A stretch of DNA of 64,000 nucleotides, from NCBI RefSeq assembly GCF_945859685.1, contig NC_079149.1:52842991-52906990 (forward strand), in the 5' to 3' direction. This stretch comes from Eupeodes corollae (taxonomy: Eukaryota > Arthropoda > Insecta > Diptera > Syrphidae). The notes under the pieces are model-generated. The model saw only the letters and a list, made by a program, of their open reading frames with translations. It was not told the origin of the DNA and did not search any database. Below, in pieces: positions 12,197 through 23,200 of the stretch; position 1 is the first letter of the stretch, and every line of letters begins with the position of its first letter. The position numbers were made by a program, and so were the translations under genes.

Positions 12197-14685
12197 TAAA
12201 TGGTTTTTTGATTCGATCAAAACGGACATTAGAATTTCAGTCAGCATTTATGAAACAAAAAATAAAGGTACGTAAAGTCTTCCCTTGGACCATACAAATA
12301 AATGCTTTCTCTCCCACATTGTTTAATCAATATCGAACCACATTGAAACAAAGACAAATATGAACAACATTTATTTTAAATTTATCAAATTGTTTATTTT
12401 TTTAAAATGATTTAATTTATTTACAAAGAATTTTGGTAGAACCAAGAAAATTAATGATATACATATATATATATTTTTTTAATTTTACAAACAAAACAAT
12501 GAAATAAAAAAAAACAATTAGTAATTATTACGAGTACACAAGACAATCTTAAAAAGAAGAGTACCTAAAATGGAATCATAATGTTTGATACCATTTGCAA
12601 GTAGGTGCATCATTAGATTAAGTTATCTAATTATTTATTTAATCGGTTAATTTTTCTAAAGTTTGTTTCCCACATTAATGCACTGACCTAAAATATCATA
12701 CAATGTACATAAATTATTTATTTTATTTTATTAAAAAAACAAATTGTATTTACACAATTATTATTATTATTATTGTAACTAAGGGAGGTACTGTATGTTT
12801 TTTTTTTGTATTTATTTTGTTTTGTAGATAAAGCCATTCGTCTTATAGTTAATAATTATAGCTAAGAAATTGTTGTAAACAAAAACTAATTATGTAAAAA
12901 AAAACTTTATTTTATGCCACCGTTAAAGGACACTTTATATTTATGTATATATGTTGGTTTTACATTTTTTTGTGTATATATTATAAAATGAATAGAAAAC
13001 AATTATCATAATAATAATAATTATAAGCTTAACTTAATTCTATGTTTTTTTTTCTTTTGTTTCTCTCTATTGGTACATGGATGGTTGTAAATATTTTAAA
13101 ACTATTTATTGTTTATTTTTTTTATGTTTCTGTTTTATGTCTATAGTAATGAAAAATATCTATTGGATTGGTTGTTTGCTGTGAAAAAAAAACATGTACA
13201 TATAACTTACAAATATATCTGCATTTATATTATATACTTAATGATTTAAAATTATAAGAAATTTAATTTTGTCCGCTTGAACTTTTAATTATTAACAAAA
13301 AAGTTTGTTTCAGTAAACAGAATATTTTTTGTAAGTATAGATTTTCATTTCATGACATTTATTTTAATGCGAAATATTAAAAAAGAGAGAATGTTTGACA
13401 CTTCGTATATCAAAATGATTGTTTTTTTTTTTTTTTTAATTTTATTTAAATATTTTTCTAAAAGCAATTAATTACAGTTTATATTACAGTTTAGGTTACT
13501 ATGGATTTTAATAAACAACAACTTGATTTGTTTCTGTGACGTATGGAACACGATTAAAAATTGATTTTTTTGTTACAATTGATCTTTATTGTCAGTTGAA
13601 CTAGTGTCGTTGTATTTGTCAAATTTGTTATCAAACTTCACATGATGTTCTTTAATAGTTTGACATGAACTTAATTTATCAACAGTAAAAATTAATTACA
13701 AAATGTTATCCCAAATTCGAAGCAAACCACAAATCATATTAAAATGCTGTCAAACTGCGATTTGAAATCGAAAATAAATTAATTAATTTTGCATGATGGA
13801 ACACAAAATAGAAAATGAGAAGGTATTTCTATAGATTGAAATTTGAAAATAAATTGTTTTATTTTTTCCAATGGAAAAGTTCATTGATCACTAATCACGA
13901 TAACCTTTTTGTAATCTATCAATCTCAACAAAGTAATTTTTTATTTTGAAATGTCAGACTTGGGAAGGGCTGACACACAGACACATACGACGAACGAATT
14001 TACCATATGGTCAAACATTCAAGTTTTGCAAAATGTGTTCTGGTGATGATGAAGAATTTCCCACAACAAATCCTTAAAACTGTCAAGTACCAATAAATTG
14101 TCAGTTCGTGTGTTAGCGTGAAGGACTGTCAAGCAGTGTCAAAAGAAATGTAATATTCTGTTCCATGTTTTTGTTTTAATTGACCAGTTAATAAATATTT
14201 CAAACTAAATTTCTCAGTTTTAATGTGAGAAATCTGAGAATAGAATTTTTATGATTCGATTCTAAGGCGGTATAAGATGCTGTTGCATGTAAACAGTATT
14301 AAAGAGCATTTGTGTAAATCCCGATCAAAAACCTTGAAAATCGAAAAAGCTGTATTACATGTTTTTGTGTGCTCCTTTTTTACAGAAATATTCAAAAAAC
14401 TGACATTATAAAAAAATGTACATATTTTGTTTACACTTAAAACATCATCATCGATATAATATATAACTAAAATAAAAAAAAAAACATAAAATGAGTACAT
14501 ATTGATAAAACAATGACTAAATTTGTTTGTAAAATAAAACTAAGCACATAATTAGAAAAAAAAGAATAAAACATAAAACATTTATTTATATAATTAATAC
14601 ATTTTACGCTCGAATTTTTCGTTCGTTTCAATTGAATATACTCGTTTTAAACTCACCTCCCCCTTGATTTAATTTTTGTTGGCTC
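12197..14685 (-). other. Long AT-rich region, possible 3' UTR of the Ser/Gln-rich gene
   Basis: About 2.5 kb with very high AT content and no coding frame lies directly 3' of the stop codon of the minus-strand exon at 14686-15345. TTTATT on the plus strand near 12370 (AATAAA on the minus strand) could mark the poly(A) site, which would give a long 3' UTR. Poly-T, TGTAAATA-like and ATTTA-like motifs are abundant. The assignment rests on position and composition only. Confidence 0.35.
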
Positions 14686-15345
14686 TTAATTTTGCGGATT
14701 CTTATTATAGTCTACATAAACCCGTACAACTTCACCCGAATATTTCCGTTGCGATGGCATAAAGTAGAAATCTGGAGTGTCAGTGCCCGTGGAAGATCCA
14801 CTGCGGGCATGAGTCGCTTCACTACTATCCCTGTCTCGACTTCTGTGCCGATCTTCCGATTGATTCCTACTTCGACGATCCTGCGTGTAGTATCCAGCAG
14901 ATGGCATTGTATTCTGTGACTGTTGCTGTTGTTGTTGTTGTTGCTGCTGTATCACTTGACGTGGCAGCGAGTAGGCTCTATCGGCGTATGATGACCTGGA
15001 GTAGTTTTCACCATTTGGCGCTGGGTTATGGCTGCTTCGTTGGCCACGACTTTGATGCCCGTTACTGCGATAGTCGTGGGTACCATTTCCGTTTGTGTCA
15101 TATCGTGAGGACGATGAACGTCCATTGTTGACATCGTAGTATTGAGATGATTTACTGGTGGGTGAATGGGACATTTGCAGAGTTGTCTGTTGACTGTTAG
15201 ATGATGACCTGTGGCGGGATTTATCCTTTCCGGTGGTATTATTTCCTGCTCCAAGATGTTTCTCTTCTGTTTCACCATAGGGGTCGAAGGCATAATTTGT
15301 GTTGGAGCTGTAGTCCTTCCAAGGAGAGTTTTGTATTAAATTGTT
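14686..15345 (-). CDS. Last coding exon of an unrecognised Ser/Gln-rich protein (5' partial)
   Basis: The exon starts after a strong acceptor (poly-pyrimidine then CTGCAG, boundary 15345/15346) and runs in phase 0 to the stop at 14686-14688, giving 219 residues. It opens NNLIQNSPWKDYSS and FDPYGETEEKHL. A low-complexity Ser/Asn/Arg/Gln-rich stretch follows, with a run of about nine glutamines encoded by mixed CAG/CAA codons. It ends with an ordered-looking tail (TPDFYFMPSQRK then GEVVRVYVDYNK). The tail looks like conserved sequence, perhaps a short interaction motif, but I do not recognise the family. No upstream exon is evident in the window, so the rest of the gene is probably far upstream (higher coordinates), behind a long intron. 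It is a real exon by splice signal, stop position and composition; function unknown. Confidence 0.7.
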   Translation of the reverse strand, partial: NNLIQNSPWKDYSSNTNYAFDPYGETEEKHLGAGNNTTGKDKSRHRSSSNSQQTTLQMSHSPTSKSSQYYDVNNGRSSSSRYDTNGNGTHDYRSNGHQSRGQRSSHNPAPNGENYSRSSYADRAYSLPRQVIQQQQQQQQQQSQNTMPSAGYYTQDRRSRNQSEDRHRSRDRDSSEATHARSGSSTGTDTPDFYFMPSQRKYSGEVVRVYVDYNKNPQN

Positions 15346-15363
15346 CTGCAGAAAAAAAAACAC

Positions 15364-17530
15364 AAATTTTGTTAGTTATCGGAAGCATGTTTAACCGTAC
15401 CTCAACCAGTCAGCATTTGTTTTTGAATTTTTGAAATAGATTAAAATCGAAAATTGTTGTTAGTTAAAAAAAAACAATAATTGAGCTCTAAATAATGTTA
15501 ATAGAAAGAAACACATACATATACATACTAAAGGGAATACTTCACTTTAAGGGATTCAAATCAGACCAGTCAATATACTTATGCCTAAAAAATTAAATGA
15601 AAAAGTATCTACTTCTCTATTGTTGAAATCTTAGCGAGATTGATTTGTCAGTTTTTAAAATCTGAACAAGAAGAATGCAAAATAGTTGGTAAATAAATTT
15701 GAATTTCATTGGTATTGCTCTGTCAAATGTTGATATGCGGATTTGATTTCAAATCAAAGAATAAATCAATTGATTTTGACCAATGGAAAGAAAGTAAAAT
15801 AGCAGAATCGGATGAGGATAAAGATAAACACATTTCAGAATCAAATTACGAATCAACCGGGTTGTTCTTTTCGTTACTTTATCTTAATTTTCTATTTTTT
15901 AGAATGCAAGTTTTTATCAATATCCAAATTTTGTTTTTAATTCCATGGAAAATCTATCTGGCACATTGATTTTTTTGCAATCATTGATGATTTCAATGAT
16001 GAGATTGCATTCATTTACTTTACTCTGAGACTTCAAATCATGCAATCTTCATCCACTTGTAGCAAAAACATTCATTTTTCATCCCATTCATTCTATAGCA
16101 ATCAATTGAATACAATCCTTGAGAATTCATACATTCTTTTGAATTGTTTGCATTACTTTGCCACAGTTCTTTGTTTAATTTTGATTTGAATAAATTGATG
16201 AGTTCAACTTTGAATTCTTTTAAGTTTAATGTGATTTCAAACAGCAATACAATGTAAAAGAGTTCGAAAAAATTTAGGGAATTCAAAAGAATGCAAAGAA
16301 TGCAAAGAATGCAGAGAATAGAAAAAATGCAAAGAATTCAAAAAATTCAAGAGAATGATAAAATAATGGAATGAATTATTGAATGCATTCGATGCATGAA
16401 CTTTCAAAAGGTTGCATTCAATTGATAATTGAATGTATAAAAGAATGCATGCAATGCATGAACTCTCAAAAGATTGCATTCAATTGATAGCTTTTAAATG
16501 AATGGACCGACAAAATGTCTTTTTGCTACTAGTCCCAAAGTGAAATCAATAAATGCAATCTTCTTATTAAATTAAACACATTATTTTTAAAGATTGCATT
16601 CACAAAAGACTGCATTCTTTTAGAAGCCAGAGGCAATTTTTATAGTATTATGATAAAGAATACCTTTTTTTGTATTGCTTTATATAAGAAAGTTATAAAA
16701 TTATCACCATATTGGTATTAGTAAAGCATTAAATTATTTATAATTTTACCAATTCTCAAGAATATGTTGATGCAATAATAATTAAATATTTATACAAAAA
16801 AAAGTTATAGAGTTATTAAAATTTAACAACTAAAGCTCCCAATTTCGAAAACATGAAAGTCTATATTCTTTTATAATTGTAAGAAATATGAAAAAGAAAA
16901 TTATTTTTTTCTTAAATTACAAATTTGGAAAATTAACCATAATCCCATAAAACAAAAAAATAATTGCTTATCTAAGTTCCGGTTAAAATAGCAAACGAAA
17001 ATAGTTATCTTTATTACAGTCCACTTTTATCTAAAAATAAAACTAATATTTTTAACTGTACTTTAGAAATATACATATTTATCTCCACTGTCACATAAAA
17101 ACGCGATTGGTTTCTAAATTATAACGTCATACAATATTTTTCTTATGTTTAAAAAAGATTGATTGATTTAAAAAGCGGCATTATCAGCATAAAAACTGTC
17201 AGTTATATTTTAAGCTTTATAATGTACAAAAATCTAACTGCCGTAGTTTAAAAAAATGTATTATTTGACCTAAAAACTTCTTTAACAAAAGACTTAATCA
17301 TTATGCTAGTTATCAGTTTAAGGAATTTATACATATGAATATGTATCTTAAATTTTAAACTATAAGATTTCAGAGTTGTAATTTGTATTTTGTAATTCAC
17401 ACGAATTAAACATAGTTAAAACACAGTGTGAGCTTTTGAAAAATAGGGAAGGACTTAAAATAAGATACCATTCCAAATTTGTTTATAGTTCTGAACCTCA
17501 GAATTTAAGCGAAAAACAGAGTTATGCAAA
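15364..17530. other. Intron or intergenic DNA, with a short tandem duplication
   Basis: No coding exon was identified. Around 16280-16350 there is a degenerate GAATGCAAA-type microsatellite. At 16381-16504 two copies of a 62-bp unit (starting GAATGCAT, containing ATGCATGAACT and TTGCATTCAATTGAT) lie head to tail. The rest is AT-rich single-copy-looking DNA. If the exon at 14686-15345 belongs to a gene with distant 5' exons, this is its intron. Confidence 0.45.
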
Positions 17531-17670
17531 ACATTCCATATTCTTCATGTGCGGCTGGACACAAGAATCAGTTTATTTGAATGTACTATCGATATTGAGC
17601 TCAAGGGTAAACTGATTAAGTCATTCCTAGAAGTTCGAGTATTACAGCGAAATTGTTTCTGGGCTGTAAC
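17531..17670 (-). mobile_element. LINE 3'-end fragment (same family as 51.4 and 47.5 kb)
   Basis: On the minus strand this stretch matches, with decay, the reverse-transcriptase 3' region of the LINE at 51.4-52.5 kb. Shared landmarks are CAGTTTACCCTTGAG (here with the + strand reading CTCAAGGGTAAACTG) and the preceding GTAATACTC. Both edges are truncated. Confidence 0.55.
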
Positions 17671-17689
17671 GCAACAGGCCATTTAATAT

Positions 17690-18726
17690 AAAGATGAGCA
17701 CTGCTAAAAATTTGAATGTTCTCTATAAAAGGCTTACAAAATTTAAATAACATAATGTGTATCTTAACCTTACAGTTACATATTTCAAGGGCTTAAGTGA
17801 CAACTTTAGACATCAGATCATTTTAGAACAGTGTTGCTCAGCAAGATATCATCAAACTGTTTATTTTTGACGACTGTCTACATATAAAAGCATTTCAAGA
17901 TTAAAGATGCATTTCATGAATAAAAATAAAACATACTCGTAAATTGTTAAAAAGATTTTTCAGGCTTTTTTACGTATCTCAATTTTTGGGAGTCTATTAT
18001 TAATATTGTTACTAGTCTGCATACTCGTAGATTGGAGCTGATGCTGATCTTAAAGGAGTCAACAAAACTTACAAATTTTAGAGAGAAACATGTTTAGTTC
18101 TTTAATTTAAGGAAAAAGATGCATTTAAGTACATAATTTCTCTAAAACTTTAATAGAAACATTATGAAAGTGTCAGTTTTGCTGTTTTTTGGGAAATTAA
18201 TATTCTTGGAATTCGTGTTTAAATCTACGTTCTAGACCATCCAAAGCAAATGTTTTAGGGGCCAGTTATAGCTATCATTGAAATCGATCCGGAAAAATGT
18301 TTGAATCGATATTTGACGGTGTTGTCTTTTGATTAGAAATGAAAATTAAATACTGATCGATCGGAAATCACACTAATAATTTAAAAAAAAAAAGTGTAGT
18401 TGCACAGTAATTTTTCTCTAAAAATGTATTTTTCAATTTTTTGGGCGGAAATTCATTTTCCTGAACAGCTGATACTTTTATGTTCAAAAGTTAAACGAAT
18501 CGTTCCACCAATTTGTGTTCCAATTTCACTCAATTTTAATGACAGATTTCTGTCAGTAAAAATTTTTCGGTGGATTTTAATCAGGAATTTTTTTCAATGA
18601 CAGAAATATTTAAGGATAGCTATAAACGACCTGTCAAAAAAATTCCAATGTTTGAATTCAATAATGAAATCTAATGATAGCTATAACTGGCGCCTTACAT
18701 AATCGTCCAACTATATAAGCAAGCAA
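17690..18726. other. AT-rich non-coding DNA
   Basis: No exon, RNA gene or recognisable element is seen. The frame at 18400-18600 has no family resemblance. The segment around 18230-18700 has short inverted stretches (ATAGCTATCATTG and GATAGCTATAA) that may be ends of an old element carrying the mariner piece that follows. Confidence 0.35.
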
Positions 18727-19440
18727 TTGGCAAAAATTGTGAAGAAATTTGAAGAGACTACATTGGTTACAGGAATTGTAAGGCCTGTGCGTCATCGTTT
18801 TGCTCGTACCACTGAAAATATCGATCCTCTTCGTTCTCAGGAATTAGGAGAGATAGTGCAGCTCACACAACAATTGAAGCCAGCTGACCATTCAGAACGT
18901 TGTAGATACGTAGAATGGGTGCTTGAACAAAAGGCGGTGGACGGCGATTTACACTTCTCACTCGGTGTATATTTTAATAAACAAAATTTGTCGTATTTGG
19001 GTTTCTAGGAACCCTCAAGTAATTGAAGAGAAACCATTACATCCACAAATAGTCAGTGTTTGGTGTAATTTTTGGTCTGGAGGTGTGATTGGACCTTACT
19101 TCTTCGAAAACGACGATGGAACGACTGTCACTGTCAATTCGGAACGTTAAGGTCATATAATAATCGACTTTTTTCCTGTTTGCAATTTCTCGTCGTAGTG
19201 ATATCAACTGGCCATCAAGATCAGACCTCGTTGGACTCTTGCGTGTGGTGCAATGCGAAAGACAGTATTTATGCAGATAAAACTTTAACTCCTGAGCATT
19301 TCAAAACCAACATTTGTCAAGTTATGAATGAGATACCGCCCAATATGTGTCAAAAAGTGGTCGAAAATTACGTCAAAAGAATCGATGCTTGTAGCTATTC
19401 GCGTGGTTGTCATTTAAATGATGAAGTCTTTCACATATAA
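18727..19440 (+). pseudogene. Decayed mariner/Tc1-type transposase
   Basis: Collinear pieces of one transposase lie in three frames. First is a helix-turn-helix linker region (KIVKKFEETT, TTENIDPLRS), then LTQQLKPADHSERCRYVEW. Next come LHPQIVSVWCNFWSGGVIGP with YFFENDDGTTVTVNSER. Last is the C-terminal part (KTNICQVMNEIPPNMCQKV, then SRGCHLNDEVFH). Frameshifts and an internal deletion around 19150-19240 remove much of the catalytic core, so it is dead. The family is the mariner-like group common in insect genomes; assignment is by remembered motif order. Confidence 0.82.
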
Positions 19441-20217
19441 TGTCAATGTTCAAACTTTATAATAAAAACGAAATATTATGAAAACATATATTTGATACCT
19501 ATTAGTTTTATTTACGTTTACTTTTGAAACCTTAAAATGGATAAGCCTGAATCTAAATCTGACGATCTGTTTTGAAAGAAATCAATTTATTATGCTCCCA
19601 ACGTTCAAACTTGTTCAACATTTGGGTAGGGAAGGTTTTTTGTCACTTCCTTGGATTTTGGAAATTGCTATTTGTCCGGAATTAGTAGCTCCTAAAGGAT
19701 TAAGTTTCTCTGGTCCTTTATCCCTTTTATTTATGTCGATTATTTTAATATTAATGTATTTCTTTAACACAAAAAAAAATCGCGAAATCGTATCTATCAT
19801 AAAAAATCACATATATGCAGATCTTTAAAGTTCAAGAATCCTTTTACAATATCATGAATTTAATTTAAATAAATATTTTTTTTTAAACACGTTAGTGTTC
19901 TCTTAAATAGAAGATATTTGATTGTTTTTATGTAAATATAAAGAAAGAAGGCATAAGATGCTGACTGGCTGAGTTTGAAAAAAAGTGATAAAGAAAGGAC
20001 AAACAAATTACCCATATTTGTATTTTTATTGTGGAGTAGAAAGTAGTTAGATAGCACCATTAAGTTTTATATAAATGTATAAGCAACAAGTAAAATATAT
20101 AGGAGTATTTTCTTTGTACGAGTTTTGTAAATTCTTAAAATATTTATTCTCATTGGCAGCATTTTTTTTGAGTATTATTGTTTAAATTATTGTTTTTTTT
20201 TTAGTTTTCATTTTTAT
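19441..20217 (-). other. Downstream region / 3' UTR of the LPMO-DOMON gene
   Basis: This lies between the mariner remnant and the terminal exon of the minus-strand membrane-protein gene. A minus-strand AATAAA (TTTATT at 20143-20148) sits about 70 bp past the stop, giving a short 3' UTR ending near 20120. The remaining part has frames at 19592-19828 and 19860-20060 that match nothing known. Confidence 0.5.
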
Positions 20218-23200
20218 CTAAAGAACACTTGTTGGTGGTTGATAGTAACGATTTTGTTGTTGTTGTTGTTGTTGCTGATGGAGCTGCTGCTGATAAATCC
20301 TCCATTCATCGGGTATAACGTAAACAAGCTTTTGAGATAATTATTTTAAGTTTGTTATTATTTTATATGAGTATTGTTTATTTAATACTTGTTAGTATTT
20401 TTTTTTAATAATAATTTACATTAATTACAAACACTAAGCTCAAAATTTTAAAATATTGTTTTTCAAAAATAATATTCGTACCTTTTGAGAGTTGCTCTTT
20501 TTGGAGGTCTTATATATTGTACAGAAGGCTTGTATTAAAGCAATTATAACTAGAGCAGCAATACATCCTAGAACAATGTAGAGACGTGTCTCTGATAAAT
20601 CGAAGAAAGATAGTTTTGTTTCTCCTTCAGAAGGTGCATTGCTTTTGTCTATAAAAATAAAGTAAATTTTAGTTTTTTCATAAAAGTTATAAGAAAATAT
20701 ATGTGACAAAATTACATTCTAATGGTTCGAAGTCCAAAAACTGTGGATCAACTGTCAGTGAACCAACTTTTCCTGATGCAACTCCTTCCAATATAGCTGC
20801 CCGAATAGATCGTCCTTCGGCAATATCATTTTCCGAGTCTTTTGAGTTTGCTGCTTGTGCAGTTTTCTCTAAAGTGTCTTTGTCGAAAATTGCTTGAAGT
20901 TTAGCTACCATTGTTGTACCATCTCTGTTAATGTGAATCAAACAAATTAGAAACCCAAACTCAGGACAAAAATTGTCTGAACTTACTTTTCAAAGCTTAC
21001 AACATCGGTCTTATGGTAGCCTGGAATTTCATTTAGAATTCCTTTGAAAGAATCAGAAATTGTCGAAGCTAAATTATTAAATTCAGTAGTTCCACGTTGT
21101 GGAGCTTCAAAGGATTCGGCTAAATTCATAAGTTTAACCCCGACAGCATAAATTAAGCGATTTGGAGCTGGAGTTGTTGAGACAGCTGCAGCCATTTCAA
21201 GTTCTAAAACAGAAATATAAAAAGCATATTAACATTAATAATACAAATTAAAAACATATATATATTTTATACCAATTCCACATGATTTAATACATATCCT
21301 ACTCGAGGATACTGGTAGTCTTTGTTCGTGTTTTCGGATCTTCTTGTTGACGGAATTAAAAGCTCCTCCCATAACGGGGAAGAAGAGATAATAGCAGTTT
21401 TCGTCGGTAAATGAATAATCCTGGAAAAGGAGGAAACAACACAAAAATTTAGTTAAATATAATTTATAAAACTTGCAGGTTATGTAACGTCTAATTTGTC
21501 CATATCAGGGTGGTTTCAGACCAGAAAAGTCCTCTATTGACCAAATTTACACAATACGGCAGATCTTATAAAAAACCCAGGAACTTCAAATCGATACTAT
21601 CTCTTTATCGATTTCAAAGCCGCGTACGACAGCATCTTTAGAGCAAAACAGAGCAATGTCTAGTTTTAGCAACCCTCTCAAATTTAGAAAAAATTGTGCA
21701 AAAATTAACCGTCAAAGCTGGAGTCTATCCAATTTCTTGGATACGCCGATGATATTGACATAATTGAAAGATCATAGCGTGATGTTAGTGGAGCCTTTTT
21801 GAGCATTGCAACGGAAGCGGACACGATGGGTTTAGTGGTCAATGAGGTTAAGACCAAGTATGTACATATATGCTGTCATCAAAAAAGGATATCGAACGAC
21901 GCAGCTTGGAAGACTTTGTCTACCTAGGCACCGCTATAAATTCAGACAACAACACCAGCCTTCTTCTTAGAAGACAATTGAGAAGTAAAGTCCTTTCTCG
22001 AGCATCTAAAATCACCATCTATAAGACACTCATCATCCCGGTTCTCATTTATGGCACTGAGGCCTGAACCCTGTCAAAGAACGATGAGAACGTATTAGGA
22101 CGCTTGAAATACAATTTCTTCGGGTGATTTCTGGTCCTGTCTGCATAGATGGAGACTGAAAGAGAAAATACAACGACGAGCTGTAGGGCTGTAAAGCCAC
22201 CACACTAACCTTGTTAGAATAATAAAAGTTCAATAATTTAGATTGCTGGGTCGTGTAGGGCGAATGGAAATCAAAGCTCTAGCCTGAAAGGTCTTCGAAT
22301 AGATCACGAGGGACGAGGAGATACTAGAGGAAAACCACGTCTCAGGTGGAGTGCAGGTGGGAGAGTACCTCAACTTACTTAGCGTGCGAAACTTGAGACT
22401 AGCTAGAGACCGAGCTGGCCGGACTACTGCGCCACCTTAAGTAAGTAAGCAAGTATAGTACGAGTGTTTATTTTAGACCTGTGGTTTTTAATCTCACTTT
22501 ACTTTTTCAAAATTGGCTTTCTTGATCTTGACAGCTGTCACTTGATTTACGCTCAGTTTTTTTTTGCAAAAACTGAAAATGTATTACAGTATTATTGAAG
22601 GATTCTATTGTGTCGTGGCCTCTAAGATTTTCCCATTTAACACCGCTGGACTATTTTTTGTGGGGTTATGACTCCTTGAAAGAGAATATTCGGAGCGTTA
22701 TTTCTGACATACGGCCCGATTGCCGCAACGGCCACTTGTCCGAAATCATTTTTAAAACATAATGTCAAGTTCTAATTTCCATAACTAATAAGGCAAGATA
22801 CGCTAAGATAATATAATTAAGATAAGATCATAATTGACAACTTTTTGTTGGGGGTTTTTGTTTTTTAAGGGGGCATGCTACTTAGCTGAAAAGTTGATAG
22901 ATGGCAGCGCTGAATTTGCCAATAATTGTCAAAAACAACATTTACGACCCTACCCTAAGAGAGAACCAACTTTAAAGGTCCACGTTATTACATTTGCAAC
23001 TATACTCACTTGCACATCCTTGGTTATACGTTTCCTTGTAAATTCCAATATGGTTACACCTTTTTCAATACGTCCCGACGTATTAGTTATGTCCTGTTGA
23101 TCATCCAATTTCGGTGAAGAATATCCATTTATCCAGGTGTCCATTAAGAACGGTCTGCCCTGTTTATCGACCCAACCAATAACTGCATCAGTTTGAGACA

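Noticed and set aside
15709..15969. An 86-codon plus-strand frame with an acidic stretch
   Set aside because: No splice sites or homologous motif; opposite strand to, and within, the probable intron of the Ser/Gln-rich gene.
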